64,000 bases of DNA, from NCBI RefSeq assembly GCF_958301595.1, contig NZ_CATQJU010000001.1, forward strand, positions 1,364,001 to 1,428,000, read 5' to 3'. The DNA is from Porphyromonas vaginalis (GTDB lineage Bacteria; Bacteroidota; Bacteroidia; Bacteroidales; Porphyromonadaceae). Below the pieces are notes generated by a model. It did no database searches. It was not told the origin of the DNA and was given only the letters and a program-made list of their open reading frames with translations. Of this stretch, positions 42,501 through 49,983 are shown one piece after another (positions within the stretch are counted from its first letter, which is position 1; every line of letters starts with the position of its first letter). A program made the position numbers and the translations under genes.

Positions 42501-42665
42501 CGATGCGCCTGGGTAGATGATCTGTACGTTGAGCAGAGGCGGTGTAAACTTAGGCATCAACTCTGCACTCAAGCTCTTGAAGCTCAAGTACCCCAGCACA
42601 GTCAGCAGTATGAAGAGTACTGTGACGTAGATGGGGCGTTGGATAGATAACTTTACGATTTTCAT
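39558..42665 (-). CDS. RND efflux pump, inner-membrane transporter (HAE1/AcrB-like)
   Basis: 1035 residues, the normal size for the hydrophobe/amphiphile efflux RND family, with 12 predicted transmembrane helices and two large periplasmic loops. The N-terminus (LSIQRPIYVTVLFILLTVLGYLSF) and the repeat at ~330-490 (SLVIGVLVDDAIVVIENVYRHM, carrying the two proton-relay Asp residues; PIIFTNSLVSDILRQF) are family signatures. The C-terminal half ends LLTLIVVPALYKAFH. It exports lipophilic compounds such as bile acids, dyes or antibiotics across both membranes with the adaptor and TolC proteins encoded upstream. The substrate cannot be told. Last gene of the operon. Confidence 0.95.
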   Translation of the reverse strand: MKIVKLSIQRPIYVTVLFILLTVLGYLSFKSLSAELMPKFTPPLLNVQIIYPGASPSEVENSLTQKAEEVLSSMEGIDQMQSYSFEGMSMIMVSFDFGTDIDKAMTEAQNRLAAKRAELPREVFAPRISKVSVDEKPILILSARADIGSTELYDLVDKRIVPELSHIKGIANVDLVGGVEREIQINLDKGRMQEFGITPMMVQGAIRASNLDFPTGYLQSDETQMAVRLSGKITSIEELRQIILRNVSGAPIRLEDVAEVVDGVKDPVKMGRVNGQEAILLNILKQSDANALQVSEAVGKQIQSLEEQYASEGLKVEVAQDTTTFTRNAISSVLTDLLLAILLVSLVILLFLHNVRNALIVMVVVPVSLISSFIGMRIFGFTLNMMSLLALSLVIGVLVDDAIVVIENVYRHMEMGKNRVRATWDALSEIGLTVISVTLVLVVVFLPIIFTNSLVSDILRQFCAVIVIAILFSLLAALTLVPLLTSRLGNIQPLRNDRPLGRMLTSFERGISRFAEGISSLTRWGLSHRWALAGIVVALMAAVLVLFPLGFINFEFQPYMDRQECIIQLEMPKDISMAESNQLVRKAETWLMQRPEVEKVVTMVGLTSDNSQSSKGTPYLAELDVKLRKTPEGTEAYVARIRKPLTDYLVDARVNVYSVSMTGTVSKAAVEYIVSGADKDSVALFADKALALLSTIPGVIQPTLSVENATPEILVRVDRDKMSNLGLTLDNVGGMMQTLFQGNDQLRYTQGDYEYAINIRADKLSRRSIEDVASLTVANPQGDLIQLSQFADVTLGIGPSRLERFNRNSSVTLRAQAYGVPAGAIAKQFMGQLSEAQMPQGVQIQTAGDMKKMADSMSVLTTAILLSLLFIYLALVLLYNNWTDPLVVMVAIPLSIVGALLALAMSNTAMSIYAMLGMVMLVGLVAKNAILLVDFANEARGEGLSVDEALIQAVKLRTRPILMTALSTIIGMLPVALSRGSGAELRTGMAWVIIGGMALSTLLTLIVVPALYKAFHARQRTSSKPKVDIEALMQE

Positions 42666-42681
42666 GCTGTGGTCCGCTCAG

Positions 42682-43743
42682 TCACTCGTTGATGGTCTTG
42701 ACGGGTAGTCCGTCCGATACGTTGATGAGTCCGGCTACGATGACGCTTTCGCCAGCTTGTAGTCCGCTCAGCACCTCAATGCGGTCACCGATGAGAGAAC
42801 CCGCGGTGATCGCCTTCTGCTTAGCTACGCCCTGCTCTACGACATAAACGTGAGCGTCCTTGACGCTGCCGACGATAGCGCGGCGGGGAATCAAGATACC
42901 ATGTGTCTCCTGCTGATTGCCGAAGGATACGGAGACATACATCCCAGGGCGCAGTCCGTCGGTGCTCTGCTTGTCTAGCGTTACATCCACGGGGAAGGCG
43001 AGCGCATGGTTCGCCTTGTCACCTACCATTGAAATCTTGCCCGTGATCGTCTGACCAGGGTAAAGCTCGCTCTCCACGGAGACTGTCTGTCCCTTGGTGA
43101 GTTGTAAACGCTGGCGCTCGGTCACGAAGCAACTAGCCTTGAGCTGTGAGTCATCAACGATGTCAAAGAGCTTCGTGCCTGGGTTGACATAGCTCCCGAC
43201 CTCTACGTAGCGCTTGTAGATCTCTCCCGAGATAGGCGCCTTGATAGAGGCATCGGTAAGGCGACTGCGACTAGATATGTACCGTCCCTGGGCTGCGACC
43301 ATCTGCGTGTGCATCGTCGAGAGCTGCTGGTCGGTGACACCGCCCTGACTGTGCGCCTGCTGAAAGCGCTCGTAGTCCTTCTTGGCTGCTTCGTAAGCTA
43401 CACGACTAGACTCGGCATCGGCTCGGAGCGTCTCGGCATCGAGCTGTACGAGTAGCTTGCCCTTGGAGACATGGTCGCCCTCGTCGGCATAGAGCGAGAC
43501 GACGCGTCCGCCGAGACTGGAGACGAAGGATAGATCTTGCACACCCTCCACGAGTCCATTGGCGGTGAAGTCTGCGGTATAGTCGCTCTCGCTGACTACC
43601 TCTGTGCGTACAGCCACGGCCGACTCCTCAGCGAGGAGGGCTTGTGTCTTGGCGGTGGTGGATTGCTTGTTCAGTACTAGGACTAGTACGATGAGTCCGA
43701 TAGCTAGCACGATGGTTATCGGTAGATAGACTTTTCGTTTCAT
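42682..43743 (-). CDS. RND efflux periplasmic adaptor subunit
   Basis: 353 residues, membrane-fusion protein family. It starts with an uncleaved or signal-type hydrophobic helix (YLPITIVLAIGLIVLVLVL). The lipoyl-like half (VSSLGGRVVSLYADEGDHVSKGKLLVQLD), a short alpha-helical hairpin (~100-165), the second lipoyl half (ASIKAPISGEIYKRYVEVGSYVNPGTKLFDI) and a beta-barrel (~185-270) follow in the normal order. It bridges the RND pump and TolC. Gap to the pump gene 16 bp. Confidence 0.93.
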   Translation of the reverse strand: MKRKVYLPITIVLAIGLIVLVLVLNKQSTTAKTQALLAEESAVAVRTEVVSESDYTADFTANGLVEGVQDLSFVSSLGGRVVSLYADEGDHVSKGKLLVQLDAETLRADAESSRVAYEAAKKDYERFQQAHSQGGVTDQQLSTMHTQMVAAQGRYISSRSRLTDASIKAPISGEIYKRYVEVGSYVNPGTKLFDIVDDSQLKASCFVTERQRLQLTKGQTVSVESELYPGQTITGKISMVGDKANHALAFPVDVTLDKQSTDGLRPGMYVSVSFGNQQETHGILIPRRAIVGSVKDAHVYVVEQGVAKQKAITAGSLIGDRIEVLSGLQAGESVIVAGLINVSDGLPVKTINE

Positions 43744-43776
43744 AACTATATAAGTGTGATGCTATTGAGTTGTTCT

Positions 43777-45159
43777 TTAATTCATTAAGTCTCTGATCTC
43801 GCCTTTGCTCTTCTTGAGATCGATGTAGGCTTTGATATAGTCGCCGAGGGCGTTGGCGTAAGACATCTGCGCCTGCACGAGCGACTGACTCGCATTGAGC
43901 ACATCTGAGAGCGAAGCTACACCGAGGGTGAAGTTTTGCTGTGCTAGGTCGAAGACCTGTGCTGCGAGGGTTTGGTTTTCCTTTTGCAGTGAGATCGTCC
44001 GCTGAGTGTCTTGTAGCTTGAGCGAAGCGTTGAGATGCGCCATGCGTAGCGACTGATCGAGAGAGCGCAGATCCTCCTGCGCCTTGAGCAGATCCATGTG
44101 ACTCTCGCGCACCTTGGAGAGATGAGAGAGACCACTAAAGATAGGTACCCGCAGGCTCAGCCCCAGCATCGCTGTCGGGTAACTGTACTGCGTGTTGCCA
44201 CCGCCAAAGAGCTTGTCGCTCGTATAGTTGTACTGAGCATTGAAGGCAAGAGATAGGGTAGGGATGTAGTCATACCGCTTAGAGCGCTCCTGTAGCTGCG
44301 CCATCTTCTCACGCTCTTGCAGCTGCTGGTAGGCGATATGCTGCACGGGGTCAAAGGTTGCTGAGCCACTCTCGGCGATCTCCTGCTGAGCTAGCTGGTC
44401 TAAGTCTAGCGGAGCGATCACGATCGGCTCTGTGACCTCTAGACCCATCTGTAGCTTGAGGAGGTTTTTCTGCACCTCCAGTCCGCTCTCGATAGCTGCT
44501 TGCTGTGTCTTGAGGTTGGTCAGGTTGACCTTGAGACGATCCACGTCTACCTTCTTGATCAAGCCACTGGAGTAGCTAGCCTCCATCGTGCGGAGCATCT
44601 TGTCCACTAGCTCTACACTATGCCCCATCTGCTCGGCCGCATACTGCGTGACCTGAGCTCCATAATACAGTGTTGCCGTCTGGGCGATCACATCCTCCTC
44701 GGTCGAGGTCGCAGCTAGTGTCGCCATGCGCTCAGAGACCTTGGCAATGTCGAGCGTGTTAAAGAGCGACATATTGAGTATCTGCTGATTGACAGCGACT
44801 CCAGCGTTGGCACTGTACTGCGTACCCATCTCGATGGTCATATACTGTGAAGCGTTGGGGTCGCGCATCTTCTCGGGGAGCATATTGTTCATAAAGTTCG
44901 GCATGATGAACTTAGCCTTCTTTACGTTGTCATTTAGCGCAGCCGACCCGCTGATCTGAGGCATCAAAGCTCCGATCACCTCTTTGCGAGCCTGCTTCGC
45001 TTTCTCCTGATCGTAGGATGATTTCTTGACATTACTGTTGTGCTGCACAGCATAGTTGAGACATTGCTGTAGCGAGTAGCTCTCCTGAGCATAGCCTGAG
45101 GCTACGAGCAGGAGCAGGCTGATGAGGAGCAGCCCAGTGCGACGATTAGATTTTATCAT
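43777..45159 (-). CDS. TolC-family outer-membrane efflux protein
   Basis: 460 residues with signal peptide (GLLLISLLLLVASGYAQ). Two repeats of long coiled-coil-like helices (~165-260, ~370-450) and beta-strand segments match the TolC fold, with SYSLQQCLNYAVQHNSNVKKS at the start, the usual OEP family opening. Forms the trimeric exit duct for the RND pump. Encoded 17 bp after tetR and 33 bp before the adaptor gene. Confidence 0.92.
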   Translation of the reverse strand: MIKSNRRTGLLLISLLLLVASGYAQESYSLQQCLNYAVQHNSNVKKSSYDQEKAKQARKEVIGALMPQISGSAALNDNVKKAKFIMPNFMNNMLPEKMRDPNASQYMTIEMGTQYSANAGVAVNQQILNMSLFNTLDIAKVSERMATLAATSTEEDVIAQTATLYYGAQVTQYAAEQMGHSVELVDKMLRTMEASYSSGLIKKVDVDRLKVNLTNLKTQQAAIESGLEVQKNLLKLQMGLEVTEPIVIAPLDLDQLAQQEIAESGSATFDPVQHIAYQQLQEREKMAQLQERSKRYDYIPTLSLAFNAQYNYTSDKLFGGGNTQYSYPTAMLGLSLRVPIFSGLSHLSKVRESHMDLLKAQEDLRSLDQSLRMAHLNASLKLQDTQRTISLQKENQTLAAQVFDLAQQNFTLGVASLSDVLNASQSLVQAQMSYANALGDYIKAYIDLKKSKGEIRDLMN

Positions 45160-45175
45160 GATTGTGGTGTGTAAA

Positions 45176-45757
45176 CTAATTCCCTTGTGTCGAGACGATA
45201 GCTCGTAAGTGATACTGTAGTATGGAGGCGAAGTAGCTACCCGAGGGTAACGGCTTACTGCGAATCACTGCCTGTATGTAAAAGCCAAATATCGAGTAAG
45301 ACATATACTCGCATACGAAGGGGATGTCTAGATCGGCCCTATAGAGACCCGTCTGGACGCCCCGCTGTAGATTGGCCGTCATCTTCTCGCCGAAGTAGTT
45401 AGACCCCATGACATGCTCCAGCATCGCCTGGTCGGGATTGCTACGCATCAGGTCGGAGAAGAAGACGGGGTTCAGCGTTACGAAGAGCTCGTCTAGCTGT
45501 GCGAAGCACTTTGTCAAGCTCTCTATGGCACTCACCTCCTCGTCATCGAGTATCGAGAGCACACGCTGGAAGTCTCCCGAGATAGCGTGCACGCACTCCT
45601 TAAGCAGCTCCTCCTTGGAGCTGAAGTTATTGTAGAGGGTCTTCTTCGTGATCCCCATCTTGGTAGCCATCTTATCGAGCGATAGTCTGAAGCCCTCCTG
45701 CTTGAGTATGCTGATCGCCTTGGCTACATAGTTATCCTTGCGACTATTTGTATTCAT
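45176..45757 (-). CDS. TetR-family transcriptional regulator of the efflux operon
   Basis: 193 residues. The N-terminal ~50 residues are a TetR helix-turn-helix (AISILKQEGFRLSLDKMATKMGITKKTLYNNFSSKEELL). The rest is a variable ligand-binding domain. It is the first gene of the operon with tolC, adaptor and pump downstream. A palindrome overlapping its own promoter suggests autoregulation with ligand-induced release, but activation is not excluded. No sequence clue to the inducer. Confidence 0.92.
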   Translation of the reverse strand: MNTNSRKDNYVAKAISILKQEGFRLSLDKMATKMGITKKTLYNNFSSKEELLKECVHAISGDFQRVLSILDDEEVSAIESLTKCFAQLDELFVTLNPVFFSDLMRSNPDQAMLEHVMGSNYFGEKMTANLQRGVQTGLYRADLDIPFVCEYMSYSIFGFYIQAVIRSKPLPSGSYFASILQYHLRAIVSTQGN

Positions 45758-45818
45758 ACGGTCTATATTTGAGACGTTTCTATTTGCAACTAGAACTGTT
45801 TCGTCTTACATTACGACG

Positions 45819-45850
45819 CAAAGGTACACTTTTTCCAATACAAAAGTGTA
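45819..45850 (-). promoter_or_regulatory. Promoter and probable TetR operator of the efflux operon
   Basis: -7 box TACCTTTG (45819-45826, minus strand). The palindrome TACACTTTT-tccaatac-AAAAGTGTA (45825-45850), with 9 bp perfect arms, overlaps it, a classic position for a TetR-type repressor site. The start codon lies 61 bp downstream. Confidence 0.65.
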
Positions 45851-45969
45851 ATCTGTGTAGTTTATTCTCGGATATTTGGTGAAAAGGCTGAGAAATAGTC
45901 GGACAAGATCGTCCTGTCAAGTGACGAAAAGCCTGTATTAAGGCGCATCTAGGTCGAAAAAGAGAATCC

Positions 45970-46128
45970 CCACGTAGGAAATCGAAAATCCCCACGTGGA
46001 GAAGAAAAAATTCTTCGGAAGAATGAAATGAAACTTCGGAGGAATGAAATGAAACTTCGGAAGAAATGATTCGCATCCACGTGGAAAAAGAAAGATAGCC
46101 ACGTGGGGATTTGATGATTTCCACGTGG
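45970..46128 (-). repeat. Palindrome-array element, CACGTG type, copy 3 (core only)
   Basis: Palindrome starts at 45970 (CCACGTAG), 45992 (CCACGTGG), 46013, 46034 and 46055 (CTTCGGAAG-type), 46077, 46099 and 46121 (CCACGTGG). All steps are 21 or 22 bp, with the same 2-3-3 order as copy 2. The unique arms of copies 1 and 2 are not found, so only the array core is shared. No other feature is visible in 45851-46276. Confidence 0.85.
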
Positions 46129-46276
46129 CTATTTCTATTAGAGGTGTACTGGTGATAGAGTAACCCGCTTTGCACGGTTCTCTTTAGCCACTCTGTCAAG
46201 AGGGCTCTCTGCTAGTCACCGATTATTGTCAAGGGGACTTGCCCCTGTCTAGATCTTAAGTCGCGACTACTTGTGA

Positions 46277-48754
46277 TCACTCACGAGTCATAAGCTTGTA
46301 AGTGATGCCGTTTAGTAGCAGTATGTAGCATTTGCTCGGCTCAAGTGTGAGCTGGCTCATAGCAGGGTAATCACCGTGAGCCACCATCGTACCATCTACT
46401 GTGTAGAGTGTCAGAGAGCTATGGTCCGTAAGTATCAACTTGACTCCATCAATTGTGTAGGCAGGCGCTGTGACGACATCTTGCAGTGATGTGATTTGGC
46501 TTACCTTGACATTGTCTACCTGATAGGTTGTGGTTCGCTTGCTTTGAGAGCTATCATCGCCTTCGTACTCGAAGAGGATGAAGCTATTGCTGATGCCCTT
46601 AGGCAAGACGATAGTCTCTGTGGTAAAGTTGTCAGCATATCCCTGCTCAGACTCCGTGGCGGTGAATGTCTTAAGCTCCTTAGTCAATTGTCCCTGAGCA
46701 TCGTAGAGGCAGACTTTGAGGGTTGCACCATTGCAGAATCCGCTCTTGAGGTCAAACTGCAGCTCGTACTCCTTGGCAGCGTCTATCGCTACAAGAGGCG
46801 TAATAAGTCCTACGGTCAGTTGCTCTCCACTCTTAAATGCTGAGAACTGGGCATACTGATTACTGTTGTACTCCTTGATAATCCATTGGCGAGTACCGAC
46901 TAGTGCCTGTGAGCTCCACCCCTCGGGTAAGGAGCCCGACTCAAAGTCCTCATTGAGAGAGATAGGTGTTGCCGTTGTGTCAAAGTGGTAGGAGGCTGGG
47001 GTCGGATCATCGTCATCATCGCCCTCGTTACCCTCTACGGTAGCTAGTACGGGAATCGCGAGAGATGCCTCGCCACTCTTCACTAGGATCTTGGTTGTAA
47101 ATGATCCCGACTTCTTAGCATCAAAGGCGATTGTTATATCTCCACCCTCCTTGGGTAGGGTCGTGGGGCTGATGGTAAAGCCTTCATCACCCTCTAGCGA
47201 TATAGTCATATCCTCGCTTAAGTCCTCTCCAGTGAGCGAGATCTGATACTCATCTCTCTCTCCAACGAGAAACTCTCCAAAGTCCACACGAGACTCACTC
47301 GCCTTGATGCTACCCGATGAGGGCTGGTCGCTCTCAGCATACACCTTAACATTGTCTAGTCGATAAGCCGTCGTGCGTTTTAGGCTCTTGTCGTCACTGT
47401 CCAGCCCCCTGTACAAGAAGGTGATAAAGCTATCATCACAGCCTGAGGGCAACAAGATCTCCATTGGAGTGAAGTCATCCCTCCACAGTACATTGTCGGT
47501 GTGGGAGAGTGTCGTGAGCTCCTTGACAACCTTGCCCGCCTTGTCTAAAAGTAGGACAGATAGCTCAGCTCCATTGGCAAAGCCCCAGTTGTAGTCGAAG
47601 GATAGCGTGTAGCTCTTTGTCGGATCCATATCGATCAGAGGTGTCGTTACGGCCGTCTCGACCTCTACACCTAGACCAAAGGGATTGATCTGTAGGAACA
47701 TATTATTGTTGTAATCTCGAACCTCCCACGCTAAACGACCTTTGAGAGGAATCTGACTCCACCCCTTGGGTAGATTGTAGCCAGAGTCGTCCCATCCGTA
47801 TGGCTCAAAGTCCTCATTGAGAGCTTGCGGAGTCATAGTGACGTTCACATTGTAGGGATTAGAGGGGTCCAAACCACGTCCGTAGAGCATAATCCCCTCA
47901 TAAAGATCTCCAGCCGTTGCGGAGAGAGAGGCTGAGTGACTGCCGCCCTCTGTGGGATGATAAGTGATGACCAGCTCACCACCCTCCTTAGGTAGGGTGG
48001 TGGTGCTCAGGGTAAATACTTTGCTGCTGTCAGTGAGTGAGAGCTGTATGTCCTCAGGGAGGTTGCGCCCGAGGAAGGTGATAGTGTAGGTGTGATCCTC
48101 GTTGATCGCACGACTATAGAAGTCGTAGCTACTTACGGAGGCGGTGAGCTCTTGCTCAGCGTTGGCAGGCTCTATGACGATGTCATCGATCTCGTAGGTC
48201 GTGGTCATGATAGGTCCTTGCGTGTTGTCGTCATTGCCGATGTACTCAAAGCATATATAGCCTGGCTCTGTCGTGTCAGGTAGGTAGAGTGTGTGCTCAT
48301 CCCAAAAGGGAGCCCAGTCTGGATGACTTTCTTTGATGAACTCCTCGAGGACTTGTACCACATTGCCATTGCGATCGAGTAGTTTCGTCACGAGCTTTGC
48401 TCCATTGGCATAGCCTGTATGACTCCAGAAGTTTAGCTGATAGCCCCGCCCCTCATTCGCAGGGAACTCAATCAGAGGGGATACGAAAGCTGTGGTACAC
48501 TTGCTCCCCGATTGGTAAGCTGTCATACGTAGAGCCGTATTCTCGTCAAAGGTCTTAAGGACCCACTGGCGTGATCCCTCTAGAGATACATTGAGCCAGT
48601 CAGTAGGGAGTTGCCCATCTTCGAAGTCTAGATCTATCGTCGTGCAGGCGATAGGGGTGGCTGTCGGATCTACTCCGTAGGGATTGCTCTGAGCGTGTGA
48701 GGAGCTCAGTAGTCCTAGGAGTAGTAAGGTGAAGAGGTAAAGTCTTTGTCTCAT
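46277..48754 (-). CDS. T9SS cargo protein with three choice-of-anchor J (adhesin-like) domains
   Basis: 825 residues. Signal peptide ending SSSHAQS. Three ~160-residue beta-rich modules begin with similar segments (LDFEDGQLPTDWLN ~45, LNEDFEPYGWDDSGY ~315, LNEDFESGSLPEGWSS ~600), typical of the choice-of-anchor J / cleaved-adhesin family of Porphyromonas gingipains. Ig-like linkers separate them (TLPKEGGELVITYHP and TLPKEGGDITIAFDA). The C-terminal ~75 residues (AYTIDGVKL...LTLYTVDGTMV...CYILLLNGITYKLM) look like the type IX secretion C-terminal signal. Thus probably exported across the outer membrane and surface-attached. No protease domain is present; binding to host or partner polymers is a guess. 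Confidence 0.85.
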   Translation of the reverse strand: MRQRLYLFTLLLLGLLSSSHAQSNPYGVDPTATPIACTTIDLDFEDGQLPTDWLNVSLEGSRQWVLKTFDENTALRMTAYQSGSKCTTAFVSPLIEFPANEGRGYQLNFWSHTGYANGAKLVTKLLDRNGNVVQVLEEFIKESHPDWAPFWDEHTLYLPDTTEPGYICFEYIGNDDNTQGPIMTTTYEIDDIVIEPANAEQELTASVSSYDFYSRAINEDHTYTITFLGRNLPEDIQLSLTDSSKVFTLSTTTLPKEGGELVITYHPTEGGSHSASLSATAGDLYEGIMLYGRGLDPSNPYNVNVTMTPQALNEDFEPYGWDDSGYNLPKGWSQIPLKGRLAWEVRDYNNNMFLQINPFGLGVEVETAVTTPLIDMDPTKSYTLSFDYNWGFANGAELSVLLLDKAGKVVKELTTLSHTDNVLWRDDFTPMEILLPSGCDDSFITFLYRGLDSDDKSLKRTTAYRLDNVKVYAESDQPSSGSIKASESRVDFGEFLVGERDEYQISLTGEDLSEDMTISLEGDEGFTISPTTLPKEGGDITIAFDAKKSGSFTTKILVKSGEASLAIPVLATVEGNEGDDDDDPTPASYHFDTTATPISLNEDFESGSLPEGWSSQALVGTRQWIIKEYNSNQYAQFSAFKSGEQLTVGLITPLVAIDAAKEYELQFDLKSGFCNGATLKVCLYDAQGQLTKELKTFTATESEQGYADNFTTETIVLPKGISNSFILFEYEGDDSSQSKRTTTYQVDNVKVSQITSLQDVVTAPAYTIDGVKLILTDHSSLTLYTVDGTMVAHGDYPAMSQLTLEPSKCYILLLNGITYKLMTRE

Positions 48755-48851
48755 AGTAAAGTGATAAGGTTTATGATGATCAGGCTTGATGATGCGCAGT
48801 CTCTATCTAGAGCGCACCACAAGGTACTGCCCACTAGAGCAGTTGCGGAGA

Positions 48852-48859
48852 CAAAGGTA
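48852..48859 (-). promoter_or_regulatory. Putative promoter (-7 box) of the T9SS protein gene
   Basis: TACCTTTG on the minus strand, 97 bp before the start codon. The gap to the next plus-strand gene (48860-48956) shows nothing else. Confidence 0.45.
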
Positions 48860-48956
48860 TGCTGATGATGTGAAGGGACTGTTACTACGGGTGCAATCTA
48901 GTACTAAGGATCCCCCCATGTCGTAGAGTTATGGAGTCTCTATTGATAGCTTTTCG

Positions 48957-48964
48957 TACATTTG
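48957..48964 (+). promoter_or_regulatory. Putative promoter (-7 box) of the left DUF4190 gene
   Basis: TACATTTG, 30 bp before the ATG; the same box is at 59461-59468. Confidence 0.45.
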
Positions 48965-48994
48965 ACATCGCAAAACATTATCAACTAGCTCCCT

Positions 48995-49342
48995 ATGGAA
49001 GTCAATACTCCTCCTCCTTACGAAAGCCGAAATGAGGAGCAACAGGACAAGCCAGTTACAAATGACTATGTCCAGAACGTGGTGCCGAGTCCGTGCAAGA
49101 ACCTTCTAGGGACGACGGGCTTTGCCTTGTCGTTGGTCGCCCTAGTCGTAGGTTGGTTCCCCGTCGTAGGTTGGATTGTATGGGTCTTAGGAGCCATCTT
49201 CTCTACTATTGGCATCTTTCGTAAGCCACGAAGTCTAGCCATTGCAGGGGCCTGTATCTCTTTCTTTTGGCTTATAATCTTCGTCCTAATCTTCGGCGTC
49301 TTTATGACGGCGGTTGTGGCCGATGGCTACGCTAATCCCTAG
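48995..49342 (+). CDS. DUF4190-type small membrane protein, left copy
   Basis: 115 residues. The first ~45 are polar and Gln/Asn/Pro-rich; then two hydrophobic helices (LGTTGFALSLVALVVGWFPVVG, and ISFFWLIIFVLIFGVFM) separated by a small basic loop with the GxxSTIGIFRKPRSLA pattern typical of DUF4190. Function unknown. Nearly identical to the protein at 59499-59846, with differences concentrated in the N-terminal polar part. Its stop overlaps the convergent wbqC copy by 4 bp. Confidence 0.8.
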   Translation: MEVNTPPPYESRNEEQQDKPVTNDYVQNVVPSPCKNLLGTTGFALSLVALVVGWFPVVGWIVWVLGAIFSTIGIFRKPRSLAIAGACISFFWLIIFVLIFGVFMTAVVADGYANP

Positions 49343-49851
49343 AGAAGCGAGATGCCCGATAGCTGGTCGTGGAGCTGTCGCAAGACGAGGAGCGACTCGG
49401 GTCCCATATTGAAAAGCAGGTCGAAGATACTGAGATTGGCGACGAAGCCGAGCGACCCGGCGAAGACTTGGTAGTACGGAACGGAGGCGATAGCCTCTTC
49501 TGTCGCTGTGCTGGCGGTGGAGATGGGCGGCAGGAGCTGTGAGCACACGTCAGCTGAGGTGCCGACATATTGCTCCGTCTCTTGCCACTGGTAGGGATGG
49601 TGGATGAGTTGGCAGATGCGCGAGATGAGCCGTTGGTTGTGCTGATAGAGCGATGTGGATCGGTGCGCTTTGTCGAGGTAGAGTGGCACTAGGTCGGGAG
49701 CGTAGTACTCGTAGTAAGGTGATGCGCCGTAGCAGGTCTCTATGGTGTACCAGTGCTTGTGTCGCCAGTTGTCATGCTCAGCGATCTGCACCGACTGGAT
49801 AGAGCACTGCTGTGAGGAGCCCGCGAGGACGGGGATAGAGAGCTTCATCAC
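49339..49851 (-). CDS. 5'-truncated WbqC-family protein (probable pseudogene)
   Basis: 170 residues homologous to residues ~48-217 of the intact protein at 59843-60496. The missing part is the N-terminus with the VLPTAYAPSVAYMSYLL segment. The ORF opens with a Met that is internal in the full gene (VMKLSIPVL), and homology ends within ~35 bp upstream of it at the island boundary. WbqC-like proteins are linked to polysaccharide biosynthesis, but the role is poorly defined. The truncated copy lacks its native start and promoter, so it is probably not functional. The edge coincides with the left island junction. Confidence 0.75.
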   Translation of the reverse strand: MMKLSIPVLAGSSQQCSIQSVQIAEHDNWRHKHWYTIETCYGASPYYEYYAPDLVPLYLDKAHRSTSLYQHNQRLISRICQLIHHPYQWQETEQYVGTSADVCSQLLPPISTASTATEEAIASVPYYQVFAGSLGFVANLSIFDLLFNMGPESLLVLRQLHDQLSGISLL

Positions 49852-49983
49852 CCCCTCGGCACCTACGATGGCGCAGCGATTGCGTATTGTCCGCTTCGGG
49901 GGGGAGGGAGGGGTTCCTTTCTCTCTGACAACAAGAGTGTAAATCAGCTACTGTACTATTAACAGTCTTTATCTCGTCTCAAA

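Larger units (their letters stand above)
48934..49884 (+). repeat. 951 bp direct repeat flanking the island, left copy
   Basis: Aligned base for base with 59438-60388 and of the same length. It covers the promoter, the DUF4190 gene and the 3' part of wbqC. The two copies differ by scattered substitutions (for example ESRNEE against ENRNKE in DUF4190), so they are not a very recent duplicate. At 49884/60388 the sequences part; faint similarity extends ~15 bp further. Confidence 0.85.

Noticed and set aside
45780-46199. 139-codon minus-strand frame.
   Set aside because: It covers the third CACGTG array and the efflux promoter; composition follows the repeats, with no domain.
49339-49851. Reading the left wbqC copy as a full gene.
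   Set aside because: It lacks the conserved N-terminus of the right copy, and its homology ends near the island junction.
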